A DNA stretch of 34,045 bases from DASPKW01 sp038244055 (GCA_038244055.1 JBBRTW010000016.1:1-34045); one strand, 5' to 3'. Positions 23,710-32,281 are shown, numbered from the stretch's first letter. A program made the numbers and translations. The notes: a model not told the origin generated them from the letters alone.

Positions 23710-24774
23710 ATGCCGTATATGTCCAAACGTGCGCTTCAAATCATCATCCCGCTCCTGCTTTTGTCCGCGCTCGCCCAGCCCGCCCAGGCCGGCGTTTGGA
23801 GCTGGCTCTCCCCTTCCAGGAACTGGCAGCGCATTAAAAACGGCTGCTCCTATTGCTACAACGGCGTCAAAGGCACCTGCGTCAAAAAAATCGAGAAGGC
23901 CAAGTCCGATCAACGCAAACTCTGGGGCCTGAAATTCGCCGATGGAAAATTCGACCCCGGCCGCCCCCTGGCCATCCTGATCCACGGCCTGGATTCCGAC
24001 AACGGCATCTGGTGCGAAATCGCCGCCGGCCTCAAATGCGATAACACTCAGGTCGCCTATTTCAGCTATCCCAACGATGGCCCGGTCGATGATGCCGCCA
24101 AGATGCTCTCCGATGAGCTCGAGAAACTGCAGAAGGCCCACCCGACCCTGCGCGTCCACATGATCGCCCATTCCATGGGCGCGCTGGTCGCCCGCGATTA
24201 CATCGAGAGCCCGCGCTATCACCACGAGGTCGATAAATTCATCGCCATCGCCCCGCCCAATCACGGTTCCTGCTGGGTGCGCGGCCGCTGGTTCCAGGAG
24301 TGGCACGAGCATTACTGGATGTGGAAAACCAACCCCAACTGGAGCCCCATCTGGATGTTGACCGATGGCACCGGCCAGGCCACCGACGATCTCAAACCCG
24401 GCTCGAAGTTTCTCGAAGACCTCAATAACCGCCCGCGCCGCTACGGCGTTCAGTACACCATCATCCTCGGCCGGCAGCATATCGCCTCGCGCCTCACCGC
24501 CGATGCCTGCGCCTCGGCCGAGGGCTGTTTCTCGCCCAACGTCTGGGGCACCCGTCAGGTTCACGCCGCCATCGGTAAAATCGAAGGCCATTACCGCGCG
24601 CAGACGGGTGATGGCGATGGCGTGGTCAGCCTCGAAAGCGGCCGGCTCGACGGGGTCGATGATGTCATCGTCCTTCCCGCCGATCACAACGCCCTGGCCA
24701 TGAGCGTAAGCGGCAAGCAGCCCGCCGCCCTCCCCGCCGTCAAGGAGCGCATCGCGATGGGTTCCGCAAAGTGA
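23710..24774 (+). CDS. Exported alpha/beta hydrolase, lipase-like
   Basis: 354 residues with a signal peptide (ALQIIIPLLLLSALAQPAQA, cleavage after AQA). The lipase fold is shown by the oxyanion block LIHGLDSDNG near 92, the nucleophile elbow AHSMGA with S155, and late TGDGDGVVSLESG (Asp candidate) and PADHNALA with H326. Such proteins hydrolyse lipid or other ester bonds; the substrate is unknown. A pair of Cys (CSYC near 46-49) and further Cys may form disulphides in the periplasm. ATG 23710 and ATG 23719 are both possible; the second gives a cleaner signal peptide. It follows the AsmA-like gene by 48 nt and is probably co-transcribed with it. Confidence 0.85.
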   Translation: MPYMSKRALQIIIPLLLLSALAQPAQAGVWSWLSPSRNWQRIKNGCSYCYNGVKGTCVKKIEKAKSDQRKLWGLKFADGKFDPGRPLAILIHGLDSDNGIWCEIAAGLKCDNTQVAYFSYPNDGPVDDAAKMLSDELEKLQKAHPTLRVHMIAHSMGALVARDYIESPRYHHEVDKFIAIAPPNHGSCWVRGRWFQEWHEHYWMWKTNPNWSPIWMLTDGTGQATDDLKPGSKFLEDLNNRPRRYGVQYTIILGRQHIASRLTADACASAEGCFSPNVWGTRQVHAAIGKIEGHYRAQTGDGDGVVSLESGRLDGVDDVIVLPADHNALAMSVSGKQPAALPAVKERIAMGSAK

Positions 24775-24817
24775 ATTCGAACTCGCCTTGACCACTGAGG
24801 ATGATCCCGTTGGGTGA

Positions 24818-24872
24818 CACGGCCACGCGCCAAACGGCCCTCGCATAAAGAAACGGTTCTCGCGTGGCCGTG
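24818..24872. repeat. 12-bp inverted repeat CACGGCCACGCG
   Basis: Arms 24818-24829 and 24861-24872 are perfect with a 31-nt loop. It is about 43 nt after the hydrolase stop and may act as a transcript-end structure; no U-tract follows. Confidence 0.6.
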
Positions 24873-25029
24873 CCGTCCCGCACTCAGCACACCTTCCCAG
24901 CCTCCATTTCCCCGCGCACCCTCTCAAAACCTGTGATACGATCCGACTTTCGCGTTCCAACCAACCCTCTCGCGCGACCTGATTCCCGCCCCCGCGTCAT
25001 AAACTTTTGTCAGCCCCGCCCCCAACCCC

Positions 25030-25911
25030 ATGCCCGCTGAATTCGACTTCATCGACTGGCTCCGCAGACGCCAGAAGCCCTCCGCCCTGGTCCAACTCCC
25101 CGCCGGCGATGACCTGGCCGTCGTCAACTGGCCCGCCGCAAACCTGCTCCTGGTCGGCGTCGATCAGGTCCTCGACGGCGTGCATTTTGACTCGGCCGTT
25201 CATTCCCCCCGCGCCATCGGCCGGAAGGTCATGAACCGCAACCTCTCCGACTGCGCCGCCATGGCCTGCCTCCCCGCCGCCGCGGTCGTCGCCGCCGGCC
25301 TGCCCCTCGGCTGCTCCATCGATTACGCCAAAGAACTCTACCTCGGCATGGAAGAAGCCGGCGGCCAGTTCGGATGTGAAATCATCGGCGGCGACACCGG
25401 CTCCTGGCCGGGCAAACTCGCTCTCTCCGTTACGATTCTCGGCCGCTCCGCCGGCATCGCCCCCATCACCCGCTCCGGCGCGAAAGCCGGCGACCAGATA
25501 TACCTCACCGGAAAGCTCGGCGGCTCCATTCTCGGCCGCCACATGACCTTCCGCCCCCGGATCGACCAGGCTCGCGCCATCGCCTCCCGTTTCACCGTGA
25601 CCGCGATGATCGATCTCTCCGATGGCCTGTCGCGCGACCTGGCCCACATCTGCGGGCAGAGCCACCTCGCCGCCCATCTCGAATCCGCCAAAATTCCGAT
25701 CCACGAAGATGCGATCGAACTCTTCAAACGGGATGGCATCCCCCCGCTCGACCACGCATTGAACGATGGCGAGGACCACGAACTGCTCTTCACCTCCCCA
25801 AACGAAATCCCCGCCGACCTCGCCACCCGAATCGGCATTATGGCCGAGGGTAGCGCCATCACCCTCGACAACCACCCCCTCCCCCCGCGCGGCTGGCAGC
25901 ATCAATTGTGA
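25030..25911 (+). CDS. thiL: Thiamine-monophosphate kinase
   Basis: ThiL phosphorylates thiamine monophosphate to thiamine diphosphate, the active cofactor, with ATP in the cytoplasm; it belongs to the PurM/SelD/HypE-like family. Its metal-binding and nucleotide blocks are visible: AGDDLAV (25-31), GVDQVLDGVHF (43-53), CEIIGGDTGSW near 118-128 and MIDLSDGLSRDL with D195-L204. DGEDHELLFT near 245 is the typical closing motif. Its 293 residues are slightly short against about 320 in E. coli. ATG 25030 is the start, with no strong Shine-Dalgarno. It precedes tsaE with a repeat-rich gap; both are housekeeping genes and no shared operon is needed. Confidence 0.95.
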   Translation: MPAEFDFIDWLRRRQKPSALVQLPAGDDLAVVNWPAANLLLVGVDQVLDGVHFDSAVHSPRAIGRKVMNRNLSDCAAMACLPAAAVVAAGLPLGCSIDYAKELYLGMEEAGGQFGCEIIGGDTGSWPGKLALSVTILGRSAGIAPITRSGAKAGDQIYLTGKLGGSILGRHMTFRPRIDQARAIASRFTVTAMIDLSDGLSRDLAHICGQSHLAAHLESAKIPIHEDAIELFKRDGIPPLDHALNDGEDHELLFTSPNEIPADLATRIGIMAEGSAITLDNHPLPPRGWQHQL

Positions 25912-25917
25912 TCGCCC

Positions 25918-26122
25918 TCAGGGTCGAGAGCCGGCCACCAGAAACCGTCTTACGCAAGTTATCGCTCTCCGGCTCCCGACCCTTTCATGCCGATAGCGCA
26001 TCGGACCGATGAGTCGCGCCGTTGGATAGGGGCCACACTTCCAACGCATGACAGAAAGGGTCAGGAGCCGGGGAGCATCGGTCCACTTGGTACACCTTCT
26101 GGTGCCCGGCTCCTGACCCTGA
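25918..26122. repeat. Four alternating copies of AGGGTCRGGAGCCGG
   Basis: Copies lie at 25918-25934 (+), 25969-25986 (-), 26054-26071 (+) and 26106-26122 (-), so the region can form two nested hairpins. The two middle copies extend to a longer inverted pair ending in GACCCTTTC / GAAAGGGTC. The centre carries a further small inverted repeat (CGTTGGA / TCCAACG). It lies in the 288-nt thiL-tsaE gap and looks like a REP-type element. Confidence 0.75.
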
Positions 26123-26144
26123 GCAGACTCCAACACCCAATCCC

Positions 26145-26177
26145 CTTCGCGCCCTTCGCGCGCTTCGTGGTTAATCT
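26145..26177 (+). repeat. Third copy of the 9-nt-period TTCGYG repeat
   Basis: TTCGCG, TTCGCG and TTCGTG follow at 9-nt spacing, then GGTTAATCT. It matches the cores at 18471-18497 and 18586-18612. It lies 22 nt ahead of the tsaE start. Confidence 0.7.
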
Positions 26178-26199
26178 ACCGCCGTGTTAATCTATCCCC

Positions 26200-26637
26200 G
26201 TGGAGTACCTGTCCAAATCCATTTCCGAAACCGAATCCATCGCCGCCGAGATCGCCCGCTCCCTGCGCGGAGGTGAGTGCATCGCCCTCCACGGCCAGAT
26301 GGGCGCTGGCAAAACCCAGTTCGTCCGCGGCCTGGTCGGCGCACTGGGCGGCAACACCCGCGCCGTCTCCTCGCCCACCTACGTCCTGCTCAATGTCTAC
26401 GAAGGCGGCCGCCTCGCCGTCTTCCACCTCGACGCCTACCGAGTCTCCGGCCCGGCCGATTTCGAAGGCATCGGCTTTCCCGAACTCCTCGAACAAGGCG
26501 GCATCGTGGTCGTCGAGTGGGCCGACCGCGTGATGGATCTGATCCCGCCCAAACGCGTTGAGATATGGATCGAGGCGGTGGGGAAGATGAGGAGGAAGAT
26601 TCGGGTGGAGGGGAGCACTGTGGACGTCGAAGGATAG
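26200..26637 (+). CDS. tsaE: tRNA t6A biosynthesis ATPase TsaE
   Basis: TsaE is the small P-loop ATPase that works with TsaB, TsaD and TsaC to make N6-threonylcarbamoyl-adenosine at position 37 of ANN-decoding tRNAs. Its Walker A is GQMGAGKT at 32-39, followed by FVRGL. SSPTYVLLNVYEG and FHLDAYRVSGPADFEGIGFPELL are the family blocks in the middle, with IVVVEWADRV as the late conserved segment. 145 residues is normal. GTG 26200 is the only start near the family N-terminus (MEYLSKSISETES), and no Shine-Dalgarno is clear. The other tsa genes are not in the window. Confidence 0.95.
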   Translation: MEYLSKSISETESIAAEIARSLRGGECIALHGQMGAGKTQFVRGLVGALGGNTRAVSSPTYVLLNVYEGGRLAVFHLDAYRVSGPADFEGIGFPELLEQGGIVVVEWADRVMDLIPPKRVEIWIEAVGKMRRKIRVEGSTVDVEG

Positions 26638-26855
26638 CGATTCTTGAGCGCTCAATCTCTGGATCGATTTACGCGGCGAACACGAGATATCCCACCGCGC
26701 CCCGCGCATCTGGCATAACCGGCAAACCCCGACCGGGCGTGCCCGCAGACTTCCCCCGGCTTACCGTTCAAATCCGCGTTTCTTCCCCGTTTCTCATTAT
26801 TCCCACCGATAATGCCCGCACCTTGCCGAACAACACGATTGAAGGAACACCAACC

Positions 26856-28223
26856 ATGGCCCCCGCTCAGTTCGAACCGCTTGAAGACCGCCGTCTCATG
26901 TCCGCCACCCTCTCCGTCGGTGCCAACGTCAACACCACGGCAATCGCCGGCAACCAGGTCGAGGGGCAGATCGCCATCAACCCGACCAACCCGAATAACC
27001 TGGTCATCGTCAACAACACCGACTACAACAATGGCACGCAGCTCATCATCTCGCGCTCGATCAACGGCGGGGCGAGTTGGACGCGCACCTTCATCGGGGC
27101 GACGCAGGACCATCTGATCGCCAACACGACGCGGGTGGATGCGCGGGCGGCGTTCGATGGGTTTGGCAACCTTTATGTGGCGTACATGTGCGCGGCCTCG
27201 ACTTCGGAGGTGCGGGTGATGGTGGCGCGATCGGCCGATGGTGGGGCGAGTTTTCCATCGGTGACGGCGGCCGTCAGCGGAACAGCTTATGACCCCGATG
27301 CGCCGGCCCTGGCGGCGGGCATCGATGCTTCGAAGCGCGGCGGGCAGGCGATCTGGCTCAGTTTCACCGATTACAACTCGGGGCGGGTCAAGATGGTGCA
27401 TGCGACGGCGGCCGGGCTGGGGCAGTGGTCCAACTTCGGCGGGATGACCACGGTTTCGGACCGCTTCGGGACATATTCTTCGATCGCGGTCGGACCGGCC
27501 GGGCAGGTGGCGGTGGCGTATGAGGACAACGATTCCTCGCAGGGGCCTTCCAATCTCTACGTCGATGTGGATGTGGATGGCGGCAAGAACGCCTCCAAGT
27601 TCGGCATCGACCGCCTGGCTTCATCGACCAATGTCGGCGGGTGGGATTACATCCCCGCCCAGCCCAACCGCTCGATCGATGCCGAGCCGAAAATTGCCTT
27701 CGACAACTCCAACTCCGCCACGCGCGGCAGGCTTTATCTGCTCTACACCGATGAACCGGTCAACGAATCCAACAACACCGACATTTTCCTCCGCTACTCG
27801 GCCAACAACGGCGGAACCTGGTCGGCGCGCACGCGCGTGAACGATGATGCGACGGCCGCCAGCCAGTTCCTTCCCGCACTGGCGGTGGACCCGGTCACCG
27901 GGAACCTGGCGGCCGGGTGGTACGATGCCCGCGCCTCGGGCAATAACACAACCGTCCAGTATTATGTGGCCGTTTCGAGCGATCATGGGCTGACGTTTTC
28001 CCCCAATGCGCGGGTCAGCGCCGGCACATCGAGTCAGTACAGCGCATCGTATCCCAGCCCCTACATCGGCGACCTCGACCTCGGCGACTCCACCAGCATG
28101 GTCTTCTACAACGGCAAACTGATTCCCGTCTGGGCCGACAATTCCAACTCGACTTTGAACAATCCCGATGGAACGGCCAAGTTCGATGAGTACATCGCGG
28201 TGATCAATATCGCGACGATCTGA
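26856..28223 (+). CDS. LEPR-XLL surface protein with sialidase-like (Asp-box) propeller
   Basis: 455 residues. FEPLEDRRLMS at 6-16 is the LEPR-XLL N-terminal motif, found mostly on exported planctomycetal proteins and thought to serve sorting. A beta-propeller follows, with Asp-box (BNR) motifs SINGGASW (68-75), SADGGASF (126-133), SANNGGTW (315-322) and SSDHGLTF (374-381). This fold is shared by sialidases and other exo-enzymes. The usual Arg triad was not demonstrated, so enzyme activity is unproven; the propeller may only bind glycans. ATG 26856 is chosen because GAAGGAA lies 8 nt upstream; longer frames start inside tsaE. It converges with the next gene, 10 nt apart. Confidence 0.82.
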   Translation: MAPAQFEPLEDRRLMSATLSVGANVNTTAIAGNQVEGQIAINPTNPNNLVIVNNTDYNNGTQLIISRSINGGASWTRTFIGATQDHLIANTTRVDARAAFDGFGNLYVAYMCAASTSEVRVMVARSADGGASFPSVTAAVSGTAYDPDAPALAAGIDASKRGGQAIWLSFTDYNSGRVKMVHATAAGLGQWSNFGGMTTVSDRFGTYSSIAVGPAGQVAVAYEDNDSSQGPSNLYVDVDVDGGKNASKFGIDRLASSTNVGGWDYIPAQPNRSIDAEPKIAFDNSNSATRGRLYLLYTDEPVNESNNTDIFLRYSANNGGTWSARTRVNDDATAASQFLPALAVDPVTGNLAAGWYDARASGNNTTVQYYVAVSSDHGLTFSPNARVSAGTSSQYSASYPSPYIGDLDLGDSTSMVFYNGKLIPVWADNSNSTLNNPDGTAKFDEYIAVINIATI

Positions 28224-28233
28224 TGGAGGTCCA

Positions 28234-30426
28234 TCACCCGTTGGTCGCGTTATCCGTCCGGTCCTTAAGGATCACATTGCTCCCCGTGCCGCCATCGAGG
28301 AGCGTATCGGCCAGCCCATCGGCGCCGAAGATCGTATCGTTGCCGTCTTCGCCGCGGATCACATCGACGCCCATTCCGCCGGTGAGGACGTCGTTGTTGG
28401 AGCCGCCCCAGATGGCATCGTTGCCGTTGCCGCCATCGATGTTGTCGTTGCCATTGTTGCCGTAAATCGTGTCGTTGGCATCGCCGCCGACGATCGTATC
28501 GTTGCCGTTGCCGCCGATGATCGAGGCGGGCACGCTGATGCCGGTGCCGAGGATGATGCGGTCATCGCCATCGCCGGCGTTGACGACGATCTTGCCGACG
28601 CTCTTGAAGGGAGACCCGGCCAGGGTCTTGGAGTTGGCGATGACCGTGATGCCCTTGGAGGATTGGCCGAAGGAAATGGTGTCGATGCCGGGCGTGCCGT
28701 TGACGGTCAGGACGCCGCCGGCGAGGGTGGCGGTCGGTGTGGGCCCCGCGCCGGGCGGGGGCGGCGGAGGAGGGTTCTGGATCGCGCCGCTGACGGCGAA
28801 GTGGTAGGGGTTCTCATCGGAGTCGTTGGTCGTGAAGGTGACGTTGCCCGAGCGCGAGCCGACGGTTGCGGTATTCAGGCCGATGACCAGCAGATCGGTC
28901 GCGCCGGATTTGAGGGTGGACGGGATGTTGTCGAGGATGACGAAACCCGATGGCACCGAGACCGCGCCCAGCGCGAGCGTGGCATCGCCATCGTTGCTGA
29001 TGCGGAAGGTGCGGGTCGGCTGGGCAGCGCCTTTGTTGACCGTGCCGAAGGAGAAGGCGCTCAAGCCGGAGATGACGCCGCGCAGATTCCCCTTGGCCTG
29101 CACGGATTTGAGCGTGATCTCGGGAATCGGAAGCGTGCCGACGCCGACGTTGGCCTGCACGCGGAAGCTGAAGTTGCCGCGGATGGGGTCATCGGTGGTG
29201 AAGGTGACAAAGCCGTCTTTGCCGCCGGCGGTGGTGGTATCGACCTGCACGACGAAGGATTCGCTCGCTCCGGGCGCGAGTGGCCCGATCAACGGGTCGA
29301 TGATCGTGAAGCCGGCCGGGGCGACGACATCGCCGAGGTTGAGGGTGGCGTTGCCATCGTTGCGGACGCGGAAGGTGCGGGTGGGGCCGGTGGTGCCGAT
29401 GGATTTGTTGCCGAACTCGACGGTGGAGTTGCCGTTGTCGATGTTGGCCGATGGCCGAGCCTGGGTGACGACGATGATCGGCGCGGGAATCGCCTGGACC
29501 GTGCCGGTGACGCTGAAGTTGAACGGGTTCTGGGTGGGGTCGGTGTTGGCGAAGGAGATGTCGCCCGCGAAAGTCCCGGCCGTGGTCGTCACCAACCGGA
29601 TGGTGAACGTATCGCTCTCGCCCGGGCCGAGGGTGGTGACCAGGTCATCGACGATGGAATACCCGGCCGGCAGTTGCAGCGCGCCCAGGGACATGCTGTC
29701 CGCGCCATTGTTCACCACGAGGAAGGTGCGCGAGGGTCCGCCGGAATTCTGGTCGACGGTGCCGAAATCGATGGCGGTGGTGCCATCGATCACGGGCGTG
29801 CCGGAGGTGGTGACGACCAGATGCGGACCGGGGAGGGGAATGCCGTTTTCGATGGAGGTGAAGGAATCGAGGGTGTTGTCGGCGACGGCCGAGTCATTGC
29901 CGTTGCCGCCATCGAGGGTGTCGGCCTGGCCGTCGTTGGAGATGAAGGAATCATCCCCCTCGCCGCCGATCAGCGTATCGAGGCCGAGCCCGCCGGTGAT
30001 GGTGTCAGCGCCGGCGCCGCCATCGATGGAGCTGGAAACCAGAATCCCTTCGAGCGAGAGGCTGTCGTCGCCATCGCCACCGTTGACCTGCACGCTGTTG
30101 ATGGCCGCGAGGTCGAAGGTGCCATCGGAAGCGCCGTTCAGATTGACCGTGACCTGGTTGTTGATGGTGTCGATGGTGAAGGTGACGGTATCCGCGCCGG
30201 CCGTGCCATCGACGATTAGATTGTTCGAGGCATCGATGATCGAGGTGAGCATCCGGCGGGATTCGAGGGCGTCGACGACCACGCCGACGGCCGAGGCGAC
30301 GGCGCGGCGGCCCTTCTTCGTGGCGGCGGAGCGCGCGGTCAACTGCTGGTTGGAATTGCCGGACGATGCCCGTGGAAAGGCATTCGCTACTTGTTCATTG
30401 CCAAACGCTGAACGACCTCGCGACAT
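28234..30426 (-). CDS. LEPR-XLL protein with RTX repeats and choice-of-anchor D domains
   Basis: 730 residues. The N-terminus has a basic stretch (ATKKGRR) and LESRRML at 54-60, a variant LEPR-XLL motif. RTX/haemolysin-type nonapeptide repeats (GGxGxDxx) occupy about 115-185. Three HYDIN/ASPM-like 'choice-of-anchor D' beta-sandwich domains follow at about 200-310, 321-428 and 440-550, each with a [STP]RTF[RL] strand and an 'L.PG.S..F' strand. A Pro linker (seven prolines) at about 551-558 leads into a second RTX block (about 640-705) with GGNGNDTI-type repeats that bind Ca2+. It is probably secreted and Ca-dependent, with adhesive or surface roles. ATG 30426 is chosen because AGGAG lies 5 nt upstream; a TTG lies at 30453. 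No Cys residues were noted. Confidence 0.86.
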   Translation of the reverse strand: MSRGRSAFGNEQVANAFPRASSGNSNQQLTARSAATKKGRRAVASAVGVVVDALESRRMLTSIIDASNNLIVDGTAGADTVTFTIDTINNQVTVNLNGASDGTFDLAAINSVQVNGGDGDDSLSLEGILVSSSIDGGAGADTITGGLGLDTLIGGEGDDSFISNDGQADTLDGGNGNDSAVADNTLDSFTSIENGIPLPGPHLVVTTSGTPVIDGTTAIDFGTVDQNSGGPSRTFLVVNNGADSMSLGALQLPAGYSIVDDLVTTLGPGESDTFTIRLVTTTAGTFAGDISFANTDPTQNPFNFSVTGTVQAIPAPIIVVTQARPSANIDNGNSTVEFGNKSIGTTGPTRTFRVRNDGNATLNLGDVVAPAGFTIIDPLIGPLAPGASESFVVQVDTTTAGGKDGFVTFTTDDPIRGNFSFRVQANVGVGTLPIPEITLKSVQAKGNLRGVISGLSAFSFGTVNKGAAQPTRTFRISNDGDATLALGAVSVPSGFVILDNIPSTLKSGATDLLVIGLNTATVGSRSGNVTFTTNDSDENPYHFAVSGAIQNPPPPPPPGAGPTPTATLAGGVLTVNGTPGIDTISFGQSSKGITVIANSKTLAGSPFKSVGKIVVNAGDGDDRIILGTGISVPASIIGGNGNDTIVGGDANDTIYGNNGNDNIDGGNGNDAIWGGSNNDVLTGGMGVDVIRGEDGNDTIFGADGLADTLLDGGTGSNVILKDRTDNATNG

Positions 30427-30822
30427 TACAACTCCTGAAAACCCATCGACCAATCCCCCGAGAATCCCCCGGGCGCAAGTGTGTCACTCTAATGGACAGC
30501 GGGCGTCGCCGACAACCTGCCAAACCCGCCCGCGCCAGCGGGAAGGTGTTAATCCTGGTAAAAGAGAGGGCGCACAAGGGGGAGTTGATACGCAAAAGCA
30601 ATAAAACGATCAAAGCCGGCCGAATCATACCGAACAGATTCCAACTTCATGGGTTGGGTCGGAAGATTCTCCTTGTGCGGGCGATCGCGCCCGCTGTATC
30701 ACTGTTTCAATGCGAGCGGGCTCACGTTCGATCGACAATCGCTCGAATTGGCCGTCTCGGCCAGCAAACGTGGGATATGCTGATAATAGACGTCACGTCT
30801 GTTCTGACACGACGAGGCAGTT
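30427..30822. other. Divergent intergenic region with a 7-bp GC hairpin
   Basis: 396 nt between the minus-strand RTX gene and a plus-strand secreted protein. It holds a perfect hairpin GCGGGCG-ATCG-CGCCCGC at 30677-30694, an AGGAG Shine-Dalgarno (minus strand) for the RTX gene and a TGATAAT (30780s) ahead of the plus-strand gene with no good -35. No gene is seen here; open frames that run into it are antisense to the RTX gene. Confidence 0.5.
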
Positions 30823-31494
30823 ATGAATCGACGAACTTTACTCCCGCGTCTGGCCGGTCTGATGTTGGCCTTCGCCGCGGTTCCGGCTTTCGCGCAGAAC
30901 GCCACCGACACGCAAACCGGGCAGGTGAACACCCGCGTCGGCGGCGAGCTGTACGGAAACAACAGCAACCGCTATTCGCCCAATCCCTGGCAGACGCACC
31001 TGCTTCCATCGGAGGAGCGGTATGCGCGGTTTCGTTCCGGGATGCTCCCTTCGGAACTGGAGATGAATCGCGCCAGCATCGGCCCGCTCACGCCCAATGG
31101 CGGGCTCGATTACATCAACGCGCGCTCGCAGGTTCAGCGCGAGATGAACCTGCCCCAGCCGCAGCTTTACAACCCGGCCTACGATCTGAGCCTTCAGCCG
31201 AATTCGAAGGGCGGGCCATCGCAAGCGCCCAAGACGGGTTTTGATGGAACCACGCCCAAGCCTCCTAAGCAGGAGATTCAATCGGCCCCGTTGCCGCCGC
31301 TGGTGCCCGCGCCCGCGCAGCCCCTGCCCGATAATCAACTTCCCACCGGGCAGTTACCGACCGGCCAGCTTCTTTCGCGGCCGGAATCGCTGCCGCCGGC
31401 GCATTTCATCGCTCAGCGGACGGTGCGGCACGGAACGCTGCTGTTGCGGCATCCGCAAACCCAGCCGACGCCGCCGCCCGAGCCTCAGCCGTAA
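30823..31494 (+). CDS. Secreted proline/glutamine-rich protein of unknown function
   Basis: Not recognised. 223 residues with a signal peptide (MNRRTLLPRLAGLMLAFAAVPAFA, cleavage after AFA near 24). The mature part holds a tract rich in Asn, Gly, Ser and Tyr (VGGELYGNNSNRYSPNPWQ) and the middle is rich in Pro, Gln and Ser. A short repeat LPTGQ occurs twice near 170-182. The C-terminus is Pro/Gln-rich. No catalytic motif is visible. It could be a low-complexity surface protein. GAGG lies 5 nt ahead of ATG 30823, which supports the start. The upstream gene is divergent. Confidence 0.7.
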   Translation: MNRRTLLPRLAGLMLAFAAVPAFAQNATDTQTGQVNTRVGGELYGNNSNRYSPNPWQTHLLPSEERYARFRSGMLPSELEMNRASIGPLTPNGGLDYINARSQVQREMNLPQPQLYNPAYDLSLQPNSKGGPSQAPKTGFDGTTPKPPKQEIQSAPLPPLVPAPAQPLPDNQLPTGQLPTGQLLSRPESLPPAHFIAQRTVRHGTLLLRHPQTQPTPPPEPQP

Positions 31495-31566
31495 GGGTCA
31501 TCAATGTGGGGCAGGGATCGGTCTGTACAGGGATCCGAGGGTCGTCGCGATCATCAAACGGCTGTT

Positions 31567-31594
31567 TTTGGCCGATAAAAGGCTGGCGGGGCCG
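31567..31594 (+). promoter_or_regulatory. 28-bp element with GCCGATAA, copy 2
   Basis: Matches 25 of 28 positions of 21856-21883, including TTTGGCCGATAAAAGG and the final GGGGCCG. A TCAAA lies 13 nt upstream of the GCCGATAA, loosely like a sigma28 -35. It ends 102 nt ahead of the gene at 31697. Confidence 0.45.
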
Positions 31595-31621
31595 AATCAT
31601 TGTTACTAAGATTTCCCCAAT

Positions 31622-31640
31622 CCCCCGGAAATTCCGGGGG
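31622..31640. promoter_or_regulatory. Perfect 9-bp palindrome CCCCCGGAA-A-TTCCGGGGG
   Basis: A 19-nt palindrome with a single central base lies between the 28-bp element and the gene at 31697. It is a candidate operator or a strong RNA hairpin; the protein or function is unknown. Confidence 0.4.
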
Positions 31641-31696
31641 CAGGGAACCTGTCGGCGGACCCTTTTGCAACCGTTTGTGGCAGCGAGGAGCATCAT

Positions 31697-32035
31697 ATGA
31701 ATCTGGATTACGCGGTCGATCGGCTTTACGCGGCGGGCTGGACTCCCGAGGATCCGATGGACTGCGAAAGTCTGGTCGATGGGAGGAAGTTTCCCTCGGT
31801 GCTGGCGGTGCAGCGGGAGTTTTCCCGCGCCGGGCTGGAACTGGCGATCAAGCACAACATGGTGTTCAACTGTTACCGCGCGACCTGGGCGCCGGCCGGT
31901 CAGGCGCTGGACCCGTCGCACGCGGCCGATGAGCGGCATGGGACAGTGGTGGGTGCGTGCGAGCGCGAGGCTTCGGTGTATGCGCTGGCGCAGTTGCGGG
32001 CGGCGCAGGTGGAGCATCAGTTGGCGGGGGTGTGA
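31697..32035 (+). CDS. Conserved-looking small hypothetical protein
   Basis: Not recognised. 112 residues, soluble, with no signal peptide or membrane segment. It starts MNLDYAVDRLYAAGWTPED and ends in a helical ACEREASVYALAQLRAAQVE. Its two Cys (DCES and FNCYR) and one GACERE Cys form no known motif. ATG 31697 has GAGGAG 6 nt ahead, a clear Shine-Dalgarno. The upstream 202 nt carry one copy of the duplicated 28-bp element and a palindrome, so it seems to be regulated. The 3' end overlaps a possible minus-strand small gene by 19 nt. Confidence 0.62.
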   Translation: MNLDYAVDRLYAAGWTPEDPMDCESLVDGRKFPSVLAVQREFSRAGLELAIKHNMVFNCYRATWAPAGQALDPSHAADERHGTVVGACEREASVYALAQLRAAQVEHQLAGV

Positions 32036-32241
32036 GTTCCGCGGATGCGTGGGGTGTGAATCAGGCGGGTGGAGTCGCCGCGGTTGCCGATTTGGGCCAA
32101 ATCGGCACGTTCATCCCGTCCCCGTGTCGCCGGATCGAGTTGCAGTTGAAACGGGGCTTGGCGGTCGCGGAGTTCGGCGCTTTTGCGACCCAATGTGTCG
32201 GCATCCACTTCAAACTGCATGGCTTGAAGCTCCTCGGCCAT
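32017..32241 (-). CDS. Possible small hypothetical protein or relic
   Basis: A 74-75 residue frame in an otherwise gene-free stretch (32036-32281). It starts at one of two adjacent ATGs (32244 or 32241) and reads MAEELQAMQFEVDADTLG, then RKSAELRDRQAPFQLQLD. It is not a shadow of a plus-strand gene, and its charged, helix-friendly composition looks protein-like, but no strong Shine-Dalgarno or family is seen. It converges with the gene at 31697. Confidence 0.25.
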   Translation of the reverse strand: MAEELQAMQFEVDADTLGRKSAELRDRQAPFQLQLDPATRGRDERADLAQIGNRGDSTRLIHTPRIRGTHTPAN

Positions 32242-32281
32242 CATGTTGTTCCACGAAGTCCGATGGCGAGTGTAGCTCCTG

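Noticed and set aside
26565..26855. 5' extension of the sialidase-like gene back into tsaE
   Set aside because: The strong Shine-Dalgarno and the LEPR-XLL motif at the N-terminus fix the start at 26856; the extension is compositionally random.
28663..30604. Two long plus-strand frames antisense to the RTX protein gene
   Set aside because: They mirror the repeated codons of the RTX/anchor-D gene on the other strand and have no independent motifs.
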